Assembly (NCBI GenBank): GCA_009838765.1
Contig: VXQX01000078.1
Location: 56,289-120,288, forward strand
DNA: 64,000 bases
DNA from: Gemmatimonadales bacterium
GTDB taxonomy: Bacteria; Gemmatimonadota; Gemmatimonadetes; Palauibacterales; Palauibacteraceae
Reading direction: 5' to 3'
Shown here: piece by piece, positions 50,749-58,288 of the stretch
Position numbering within the stretch: position 1 is the first letter of the stretch
Layout of the letters: each line of letters begins with the position of its first letter
Translations under genes and position numbers: made by a program
Notes under the pieces: model-generated
Seen by the model: the letters and a program-made list of their open reading frames with translations, nothing else
Databases searched by the model: none
Told to the model about the DNA's origin: nothing

Positions 50749-53700
50749 GTGACGGATTCGGCTTCGAACGGCTGGCCGCCGCCTGCGCGGCGGCCCGGGC
50801 GCGCGCCGCGGGGACGGCGGCGGCTTCGGCCATTGCACTGGGTGGAGCGCTGGTCCTTGTCCTTTCGCTGCTCCCGGTTTCCGCCCGCGAAGGCCGTGGT
50901 TCGCTCGTTCCACTCGCCCTCGCCCTCATCCTGTGGGCCGGTCTCGCCGGGCTGGCGTGGATCGCCCGCCGCGTGTGGCGGGTGCTGCATCCGCATGCCG
51001 TGGCGGAGGAGGCCGACGCTGCGGCGGGACTGGGGGTCGGCGATGTCCGCTCCGCGATCGAACTGGAACGGGCGGAGAGCGTGGCGGGCGCCGGATTGGC
51101 CGCGCTCCACCGCGCGCGCGTGTCTGAGGCGCTGGGGGAGGCCGCCTCGGCCGGACTCCTGCCGGTCACCGGCCCGGGATGGAAGCGGCGGATTCGCCGT
51201 TCGGGCGTCGCCGTGGCACTCATGCTGCTTGCGATCTCCGTGGCCGCGCTGCTGCGGCCGCAGCCCACCTTCTCCGCCGCCGCCGCGCTGGGGGCGCCGT
51301 GGCGCACGGCCTTTCCGGCGCCGCTCCCGCCCCTCGGTCTGACCGGCCCGCCGGGCGTACCGCGGGGAGATGCGGCGGCCGTGTCCATCTCGGCCACGGG
51401 ACGCGAACGGGTCCACCTGGCGTGGCGCGCTGCCGGGCGGGTGCCGGAGCGAACCCTTCTCGAGGTATCGGCGGCCGGCTCGTCGCAGGGCCGCACCGGG
51501 CCGGTCATCTCTCCCACGGCGGTGTGGGTGGAAGATGGGGAAGGCTTCACGAGCGACACCCTCCGCGTCCGTCCCCTCGAGCCGCTCCTGGTCCAGGATC
51601 TCCAGCTTACCGTCGAGTTCCCAGCCTATCTGGGGCGCGGATCCGAGCGCTATCGCGGGCGGATTCCGCCGCTGGTGGCGCCGGAGGGTACGAGGTTGCG
51701 GTTGAGCGGAGAGACGAACCTCCCTCTCGATGGCGGGGCCCTCGCATGGCAGCCCGGCGACGGGGAAACCGGCGAGGCGACTGCCCCGATCCCGCTCGAG
51801 ATCGCGGGCTCCCAGTTCGCAGTTGCGTGGATTCCCGAGCGGACGGGCGCCTGGGAGTGGGAACTGCGGGCCGAATCGTCGCTCGGCGCGCCCATCCTCC
51901 CCGACCCGATCCGGGTGCTCGTCGTCCCCGATGTGCAACCGCGCATCCAACTCCTCTACCCGGCTCCGGACACGACCCTGGGCTACCAGCGCGTGATGCC
52001 GGTCATCGTGGACGTCGAGGACGACATCGGTCTCCGGCGGGCCTTCGTTCGTAGCTGGCGCTCGGGTTTGGGGAGCGAGAACGCGGAGCGCCGGGAGGCG
52101 CTTTCCCCCGATCCGGCCGGGGCTGAGCGGGCGGTCTTTCGGCACCTGCTGGACCGCAGCGCGGAGTCCTTCCTCCCCGGGGATACGCTGTTCTACCGCT
52201 TCGAGGCCTTCGACGGACATCCGGCCAGGGGTCCCGCGCTTTCCGACGTGTTTCTGCTTCGCGTACCGACGTTCACCGACATCAGGGACCGGCGCGCTGA
52301 ACAGACCGAGGCCCTTTCCGAGGACGCGCAGGCCCTGGAAGAGAGGCTGGAGGCGCTGGCCGAGGCGGCGGCCGACGCGGCCCGGCAGACGGACGCGGAC
52401 GGGGACGACAGCGAGGACGTTCGGTTCGAGGCCACGGAGGAGGCGCGGAGCGTGCTCGACGACGGGCAGCGCGCCGAGGAGGAACTCGCGGGAATCGAGG
52501 AGCAAATCGAAGCCTTGCAGGAGGAACTCGAAGCTTCGCCGCTCTCCGACCCCGCGCTGCAGGAACAGTTGGAGCGGCTGGCCGAACGCTACAGGGAACT
52601 GACCGAAAGCGGACTCGAGGAGCAGATCGAGGCGCTCGCGCAAGCATTGCGGGAGCTGGATCCGGAAGCGGTTCGGGAGGCGCTGGAACAGCTCTCCGAG
52701 GATTACGAGAATCTGCGGGAGCAGGTCGACCAGACGCTCGGCATGCTCGAGCAGGCCGCGCTCGAACAGGCGATGAAGTCGGCGCAGGCCAGCGCGGATG
52801 AACTGGCGCGGGAACAGCGGGAGGTCGCCGGGACGGAGGACGCCGAGGTGTTCCGGGAAGGCCAGGATTCGCTCGTCGAACAGGCCGAGGCGCTGGCGGA
52901 CCGCCTTGCGGAGCTGGAGGCGGAACTCGCGGCGGCGGACCGCGAGGCGGCTGCGGATTCGGCCCGCGCCGCCGGAGAGCGCACGCAGGAGGCGCTGGGG
53001 AAGATGGCGGACGCGCAGGGCGGAGCCGAGCCAGCGCCGTCCGGGGAGCCGGGAGATGTCGGCGAAACGGAGCGTCGGGCGGCGGAGGAAGCCGCGGAGG
53101 CGCTCGAACAGGCGGCGGGCGCCCTCGGCTCCGCGCAACGGGAGATGAGCGGAGAGCAGGGAGAGGCTGCCGTCGAATCGCTGGCTCGCGCGCGCGGCGA
53201 GGCGCTCGCGCTGGCGGAAGAGGAAGGCCGCCTGTCCGATGCGACCCGGGGCGAGAACGCGACCGATCCGGCATCCTGGCGGGCGCGGCAAGGGGCCGTG
53301 CGCCAGGGGCTCGAGAACCTGGTCGAGAGACTCTCGGAGGCGGGGAACGAAGCGGCGATGCTCGACCAGCGTACGGGGGCGGCGGCGGGCGAGGCGGCGG
53401 AGCGCATGGATCAACTGCTGGACCGGCTCGCGGGGGATGCGGCACGGCGTCTCCCGTCGCGGGCGGAGGTCGAGGGCATCCAGGAGTCGCTGAACTCGCT
53501 GGCCCGGCACCTGCTGGCGAGCGAGGAGGCGGCGCGGGCCGCCGGGCAGCAGTCCGCCGGACAGGACGCGGCGGATCAGATGAACCAGCTCGCGCAGCAA
53601 CAGCAGGCGGTGACGCAGGAGACGAGTTCGCTCCTCATGCCTGGTCCGCGGCCATCGGGCGAGGAGCGGCGGCGCGAGGAAATCGCCCGGCGCCAGGAGG

Positions 53701-54110
53701 AGGTCGCGGAAGAACTCGGAGAGATGGAAGACCCGGAGGGCAATCTCCTGGGACGTCCCGAGGAGATGTCGGAGGAGGCGGCCGAACTCGCGCGGCAGAT
53801 CGAGTTGGAGGGGCCCACGCAGGAGACGCTCGAACGACAGCGGCAACTCTTCCGGCGCATGCTCGACGCGGGACGCTCGCTGGAGGACGAGGATCTCGAT
53901 CCAAACGAACGGGAATCGCGCGAGGCCACGGCCCCGCCGGGGATTCCGCCGCCGATCGATCCGGAGTTGCTGCGAGGACGCCGCTACCCGGCGCCTTCGG
54001 AGGCAGTGCTCCGCGAGCTGCCACTCTTCTATCGATCGCTGATCTTCGAGTACTTCGACCGCCTGAACCGCGTACCTCCGGCGGGCTCGGCGGATCGGCG
54101 GGAGCCCTGA
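50745..54110 (+). CDS. Large DUF4175-like membrane protein with long coiled coil
   Basis: 1121-residue protein of unknown function. Three N-terminal membrane helices (about 24-46, 53-75, 153-170) precede an Ig-like beta region (about 175-510, with LTVEFPAYLGRGSERYRGRIPPLVAPEGTRLRLSG in sections and LLYPAPDTTLGYQRVMPVIVDVEDDIGLRRAFV), typical of DUF4175 proteins. Residues about 515-1060 are almost entirely Glu/Ala/Leu/Gln coiled coil, ending in a Pro-rich stretch and FYRSLIFEYFDRLNR. Presumably periplasmic. First gene of the four-gene cassette; ATGA overlap with rsmI. Members elsewhere lie near MoxR/BatA genes, which are absent here. Confidence 0.75.
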   Translation: MSDGFGFERLAAACAAARARAAGTAAASAIALGGALVLVLSLLPVSAREGRGSLVPLALALILWAGLAGLAWIARRVWRVLHPHAVAEEADAAAGLGVGDVRSAIELERAESVAGAGLAALHRARVSEALGEAASAGLLPVTGPGWKRRIRRSGVAVALMLLAISVAALLRPQPTFSAAAALGAPWRTAFPAPLPPLGLTGPPGVPRGDAAAVSISATGRERVHLAWRAAGRVPERTLLEVSAAGSSQGRTGPVISPTAVWVEDGEGFTSDTLRVRPLEPLLVQDLQLTVEFPAYLGRGSERYRGRIPPLVAPEGTRLRLSGETNLPLDGGALAWQPGDGETGEATAPIPLEIAGSQFAVAWIPERTGAWEWELRAESSLGAPILPDPIRVLVVPDVQPRIQLLYPAPDTTLGYQRVMPVIVDVEDDIGLRRAFVRSWRSGLGSENAERREALSPDPAGAERAVFRHLLDRSAESFLPGDTLFYRFEAFDGHPARGPALSDVFLLRVPTFTDIRDRRAEQTEALSEDAQALEERLEALAEAAADAARQTDADGDDSEDVRFEATEEARSVLDDGQRAEEELAGIEEQIEALQEELEASPLSDPALQEQLERLAERYRELTESGLEEQIEALAQALRELDPEAVREALEQLSEDYENLREQVDQTLGMLEQAALEQAMKSAQASADELAREQREVAGTEDAEVFREGQDSLVEQAEALADRLAELEAELAAADREAAADSARAAGERTQEALGKMADAQGGAEPAPSGEPGDVGETERRAAEEAAEALEQAAGALGSAQREMSGEQGEAAVESLARARGEALALAEEEGRLSDATRGENATDPASWRARQGAVRQGLENLVERLSEAGNEAAMLDQRTGAAAGEAAERMDQLLDRLAGDAARRLPSRAEVEGIQESLNSLARHLLASEEAARAAGQQSAGQDAADQMNQLAQQQQAVTQETSSLLMPGPRPSGEERRREEIARRQEEVAEELGEMEDPEGNLLGRPEEMSEEAAELARQIELEGPTQETLERQRQLFRRMLDAGRSLEDEDLDPNERESREATAPPGIPPPIDPELLRGRRYPAPSEAVLRELPLFYRSLIFEYFDRLNRVPPAGSADRREP

Positions 54111-54111
54111 C

Positions 54112-55935
54112 GTGGATCGTCCCCGGTACCGGTTCCCCGCGGGAGCGATCCGCGGCGCCACGCGGACCGTCGCGCTCCTCGCGGCGGTTGGCGGCGCGCA
54201 GTGGCCGTTGGGCGCCGAGGTGGTCGGTCAGGCATCCGCGGCCTCGGAGCAGCGCACGGTGGCACGCGCGGAGCGCCTCCGCGCGAGCGGACGGGCCGCC
54301 GAGGCCGCATCCGCCCTGCGCGAGCACCTGGCGCGGGCCCCCGCGTCGTCGGGCGCACTCGCGCTGCTCGGCGAACTGGCGTTGGAATCGGGTGAGGCGG
54401 CCGCCTTCGTGCCCTACGCCGAAGCCGCCGTGGTCGCGGCCCCGGACGAGGAGGTTTCTCGCCTGTGGTGGGTGCGGGGGCTGACCGGCGCGGGGCGGGT
54501 CGATTCGGCCCTCGCCGTGAGCGACCGCTGGCTGAAGGAGGCCTCCGGACTTTCCGTGGCGCGGCTGGCCCGCGCCGATGCCCAGCTCGCGGCGGGGGAC
54601 TCCGCGGGGGCGGTTCGCACCCTCGGCGACGCGGCGGACCCCGACAGAGAGCTGCTAGCCCGCTTCGCCGGCCTCCTTCGCGCGGCGGGTGACGGCGACC
54701 GCCTGGCCGCGGTCTGGGTCCGGCTTCTCGCCCTCACGCCGCCGGCGACGGATGAGGTGGAAACGGGTCTTCGGACCGCCGCGGCCGACGGGGCGGGCGT
54801 CCGCGCGGCCTCTTTCGAGCGGCTGCGCGCGCGTTTGGCCGGTCGGTCGGACCGGTCATCCCGGGCGGGGGCCATCGTCGCGCTGCGACTGGGGCGCGCG
54901 GAGGCCGCCCGGGCATTGGCGGAGACCGCGCCGGCGCCGGACGATTCCGAAGCGGCCGCATTCCTGAGGGAGTATGTGCGCGAAGCGGAGGCAGCGGCTT
55001 TGCCCGGGGAAATCGCCTGGTCCGCACGGCGGCTCGCCGAACTGAGTGCGCGACCCGCGGATCGCCTGCGCTGGCTCGCGCTCGCCGGCGACCAGGCGTT
55101 GGCGGCGGGGGATACCGCGTCGGCGCGGCGGGTGCTCGAGGAACTGATGCGGGAGAGCACTCCAGGCGACGGTCCCCATCAACTGGCGTCGCGCCGCCTG
55201 TTCGCGCTTCTCGCGGCCAAACCCGCTTCGCTGGCCGAGGCGGCCGCGGCGCTCGACCGCTATGTGAGACAGTATCCGGACTCGGCGGCGGTCGAGGCAG
55301 GGCTGCGAGGGGACCTCGCGCTCGGCCACGCGCGGGCAGGCGACCTCGACGCGGCGGAGGCGCTGGTGGCCGACGCGCGGAACCGGATTCGCATCGCCGC
55401 GGCGGGACGGCTCGACGCCGCGGCGGCCCGGCTGGCGCTGTACGCCGGCCGGCCCGATTCTGCGCGCGAGCGGGCGAGCCGGAGCGTGCGCGAGGCGGAA
55501 ATCGGGGCGGCGGAACGGACGCGCCGCCTCCGATTGCTGACGCTGGTGCAGGCGGCGGACACGGCGGAGGTCCGCATCGCGGGCGCCGCCGCGCTCGAAC
55601 TCTTCGCCGCTCCCGACGCGTTCGATCCCGGGCCGGCGCTCCGCGACCTGGCCGGCCGCCCGGCGTCGAGCGGCCGTTCCGTCGTGCTGGGCTTCCTCGC
55701 AGACGCGGCCGCCGGGGCCGGACGGGCCCGCATCGCCGCCGCTCTGCGGCGCCGGATCGTACTCGAGCACCCGGGAAGCCCCGAGGCCCCGGCCGCCCTG
55801 CTGGACCTTGCACGCGCGTCGGCTCCCGCCGACGCCGCTTCCTGGCTGGAACAACTGATCGTGGGGTATCCGCGGAGCGCCCTGGCACCGGTCGCGCGCC
55901 GCATGCTTGCCGAACTCGATGGAGGAGGCCGATGA
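54112..55935 (+). CDS. Secreted TPR-like helical repeat protein
   Basis: 607-residue Ala/Arg-rich protein with an N-terminal hydrophobic segment (TRTVALLAAVGGAQWPLGAEVVG, about 17-40) likely a signal, then tetratricopeptide-like helix pairs throughout: AERLRASGRAAEAASALREHLARAPASSGALALLGELALESG (in sections), AAAALDRYVRQYPDSAAVEAGLRGDLALGHARAGDLDAAEAL and IVLEHPGSPEAPAALLDLARA. These resemble BamD/YbgF-type outer-membrane or periplasmic TPR proteins. GTG at 54112 begins one base after the previous stop; the stop overlaps the next ATG. Confidence 0.7.
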   Translation: MDRPRYRFPAGAIRGATRTVALLAAVGGAQWPLGAEVVGQASAASEQRTVARAERLRASGRAAEAASALREHLARAPASSGALALLGELALESGEAAAFVPYAEAAVVAAPDEEVSRLWWVRGLTGAGRVDSALAVSDRWLKEASGLSVARLARADAQLAAGDSAGAVRTLGDAADPDRELLARFAGLLRAAGDGDRLAAVWVRLLALTPPATDEVETGLRTAAADGAGVRAASFERLRARLAGRSDRSSRAGAIVALRLGRAEAARALAETAPAPDDSEAAAFLREYVREAEAAALPGEIAWSARRLAELSARPADRLRWLALAGDQALAAGDTASARRVLEELMRESTPGDGPHQLASRRLFALLAAKPASLAEAAAALDRYVRQYPDSAAVEAGLRGDLALGHARAGDLDAAEALVADARNRIRIAAAGRLDAAAARLALYAGRPDSARERASRSVREAEIGAAERTRRLRLLTLVQAADTAEVRIAGAAALELFAAPDAFDPGPALRDLAGRPASSGRSVVLGFLADAAAGAGRARIAAALRRRIVLEHPGSPEAPAALLDLARASAPADAASWLEQLIVGYPRSALAPVARRMLAELDGGGR

Positions 55936-57227
55936 AGGCCGAGACGAAACGACGCGGCGTTCGGCGCCGCATCGCGCGCCGCTTCCTGCTGGCGGGGCTG
56001 GCCTCGGTGGCGGGCGCATCGGGGCTGGGCGCCCAGCTGCTCGTCCCCATGGACCGCGAACAGGAGAACCACCTCAAGGCCTACGGGTATGCGTTCGGCA
56101 TCCTCTCCGAGGGTCAGTCGGCGGAGTGGCTTCTGAATTATCGCGCGGGGTCCTTTCTCGTGTCGGACGTACCGTCCAACCGGCGTCGAGCCGCGCTGAT
56201 GGGCGTGACCGTGGAGACGCTCGATGGTTCCGATGTTGTGAGGATCCGCCGCGAAATCGAGACGCGGAACATGGAAACGGTGCCCCTGGAAAAAGCGCCC
56301 ACGATCGCGGTCTACACGCCGCCCAACAGCTCCCCGTGGGACGATGCGGTGACGATGGCGCTCGAATACGCCGAGATCCCCTATGAGCGAATCTGGGACC
56401 GGGAGGTGCTTTCCGAGGAACTCGAGAACTTCGACTGGCTGCACCTCCACCACGAGGATTTTACGGGGCAGTATTCCAAGTTCTACCTGACCTACGCTTC
56501 CGCGGCCTGGCTGCAGGAGGAAGTCGCCCGCAACGAGGCCATCGCCCGCGAACTCGGGTATCCGAACGTCCCGGCCCTGAAGAAGGCCGTCGCGGCCCGG
56601 CTCCGGAGCTACATCGAGGGCGGCGGTTTCCTGTTCGCGATGTGCACGGCGACGGAAACGCTGGAGCTGGCCCTGGCCGCTGCGGACACCGATATCGCGG
56701 CTTCGTTCGCGGATGGCTCGCCCCCCGATGCCGCGGCGAGCAACAAGCTCCACTGGTCGAACGCCCTCGCCTTCCGCGATGCGGTGCTCGTGACGGACCC
56801 CACCCTCAGTGCCTTCAGCGATATCGACGGGCACCAGGTGAACACTCCGTGGAGGGTCGACCTCGGCAGCTTCTCGCTGTTCGAGTTCAGCGCCAAGTTC
56901 GATCCCGTCCCCGCCATGCTCACCCAGAACCATCGGCGCGTGCTGCCGGACTTCTACGGCCTCACGACGACCTTCCGGAAGGAGCGCCTTCAGCCCGGGG
57001 TCACCGTGCTCGCCGAGGAGGATGCGCGCGGACGCGTGAAGTACCTCCACGGCAGCTTCGGCGAGGGCACCTTCACGTACCTCGGGGGACACGACCCGGA
57101 AGACCCCCGCCACCTGATCGGCGACGCGCCGACCGATCTGGATCTCCATCGGCACTCCGCCGGCTATCGGCTGATCCTCAACAACGTCCTCTTCCCGGCC
57201 GCGAAGAAGAAGAAGCTGATCACATGA
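55932..57227 (+). CDS. Exported protein of the 'asparagine synthetase B'-like family, not a synthetase
   Basis: 431-residue exported protein. A basic N-terminus and hydrophobic FLLAGLASVAGASGLGAQ form a signal sequence. LLVPMDREQENHLKAYGYAFGIL and AEWLLNYRAGSFLVSD match Bacteroidota proteins commonly labelled asparagine synthetase B, but no PP-loop SGGxDS and no N-terminal catalytic Cys are present, so that label should be rejected. A GATase1-like, DUF4159-style core follows (LRSYIEGGGFLFAMCTATE and GTFTYLGGHDPEDPRHLIG). Third gene of the cassette, ATGA-coupled to the TPR gene. Confidence 0.7.
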   Translation: MKAETKRRGVRRRIARRFLLAGLASVAGASGLGAQLLVPMDREQENHLKAYGYAFGILSEGQSAEWLLNYRAGSFLVSDVPSNRRRAALMGVTVETLDGSDVVRIRREIETRNMETVPLEKAPTIAVYTPPNSSPWDDAVTMALEYAEIPYERIWDREVLSEELENFDWLHLHHEDFTGQYSKFYLTYASAAWLQEEVARNEAIARELGYPNVPALKKAVAARLRSYIEGGGFLFAMCTATETLELALAAADTDIAASFADGSPPDAAASNKLHWSNALAFRDAVLVTDPTLSAFSDIDGHQVNTPWRVDLGSFSLFEFSAKFDPVPAMLTQNHRRVLPDFYGLTTTFRKERLQPGVTVLAEEDARGRVKYLHGSFGEGTFTYLGGHDPEDPRHLIGDAPTDLDLHRHSAGYRLILNNVLFPAAKKKKLIT

Positions 57228-57261
57228 GGGGTCCGCCCCGGGCGGCCGGCCGGTAAATTCG

Positions 57262-58155
57262 GTGTCGCGAACCCGATACGCGGGCTTCGCCGAGCGGAGA
57301 CGCGAACGCGAGCGCTCCCAGCGCCGGACGTTGGCGCTGGGGCTTCTCTCCTCGGTGCTGCTCCATGTCCTCCTCCTGGTCGTGGCGGGCGGGGTCCGGG
57401 TCGAGTCGCTCCCCTTCACGCTCCCCCCCGTCGAGATCGTGCCAGCGCCCGACGCGCTCGTCGTGGTTGAGATTGCGCCTGCCCTGCCGGAGGACCTCCC
57501 CGAGGATCCGCGCCCGGAACCGGTGCCGCCCGAGGAGGAGCCCCCGGAGCTCGCGCCCGAGCCGGAGGAGGAAGAGGAGGAAGAGGAGGAAGCGGAAGAA
57601 GACGCGGAGGAGGAGGGAGATCCGCTCCCGGGAGCGCCGGGCCTCATCGTCGCGGGCCAGCCGACGCCGCCCGAGGGGCCACGGGGCCGGACCAACGCCT
57701 CGCGGCTCCGGCTCCGCTTCAGCGACCCTCGCCTGTGGTTCGACCCGCAGTCCCCCCGTCTCATCGGGGAGAGGCTGGTCCAGTTCGCCCGGGCGGACAG
57801 CGCAGTGCGGGCGATCCTGCGCGATTGGCTCGACAGCCTCCAACTCGACGAAGATATGCGCCGCCGCGCGCGCGACTGGACCTTCGAGCGTGACGGGAAA
57901 CGGTGGGGGTTCTCCGAGCAGGGAATCCATCTCGGCGACGTGACGATCCCCATCCCCATCGGGTTCGCTCCCACCGGGCCCCAGAGGCGCGCGTACGAAC
58001 AGGCGATCCGCGACCTGACGGCCATCCAGATCCAGAACCTTCGGGACGACGTGGAAGCCGCGGCGGCGGCGGCGCGTGCCCGCATGCGCGAGCGCTCCGA
58101 GGAGGAGGTCCGCCGCCGCCGCGGGGACACGCTGCGCGTTCGCGGGCCCCCGTGA
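57262..58155 (+). CDS. TonB-like anchored periplasmic protein with acidic linker
   Basis: 297-residue protein with a basic cytosolic N-terminus, one membrane helix (LALGLLSSVLLHVLLLVVAGGV, about 25-46), then a Pro/Glu linker (about 60-120, with a run of nine Glu) and a helical C-terminal domain (LWFDPQSPRLIGERLVQFARAD, in sections) ending in a highly charged Arg/Glu helix. The N-terminal half resembles TonB, but there is no TonB C-terminal fold that I can see. GTG start, 34 bases after the previous gene. A strong hairpin follows, closing the cassette. Confidence 0.65.
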   Translation: MSRTRYAGFAERRRERERSQRRTLALGLLSSVLLHVLLLVVAGGVRVESLPFTLPPVEIVPAPDALVVVEIAPALPEDLPEDPRPEPVPPEEEPPELAPEPEEEEEEEEEAEEDAEEEGDPLPGAPGLIVAGQPTPPEGPRGRTNASRLRLRFSDPRLWFDPQSPRLIGERLVQFARADSAVRAILRDWLDSLQLDEDMRRRARDWTFERDGKRWGFSEQGIHLGDVTIPIPIGFAPTGPQRRAYEQAIRDLTAIQIQNLRDDVEAAAAAARARMRERSEEEVRRRRGDTLRVRGPP

Positions 58156-58162
58156 GGTGCAC

Positions 58163-58190
58163 GCGCCGCGCGGTTCCGAACGCGCGGCGC
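58163..58190 (+). terminator. 10-bp perfect hairpin closing the envelope cassette
   Basis: GCGCCGCGCG (58163-58172) pairs perfectly with CGCGCGGCGC (58181-58190) around loop GTTCCGAA, eight bases after the TGA of the TonB-like gene. No T tract. It separates the cassette from valS, 98 bases downstream. Confidence 0.5.
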
Positions 58191-58288
58191 CTCCGTTAGA
58201 CTGAGCCGCAGCTTGGACGCCGGGACGCTCTCCCGGTCGCACCGATGGTTCTCCCGACACCGCAAACCCGTCAGTCAGGAGCCGCCCC

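Noticed and set aside
50727..54161. A 1144-codon antisense ORF covering the whole DUF4175-like gene, and similar long minus-strand ORFs opposite infB (14177-17548), valS (58271-60799) and the lipoprotein-selA genes (61809-63887)
   Set aside because: In very GC-rich DNA stop codons are rare in the complementary frames, and Glu/Leu/Ala-rich genes give open antisense frames. Their translations are Arg/Leu/Pro/His-rich with no recognisable domains, while the sense strand carries clear families.
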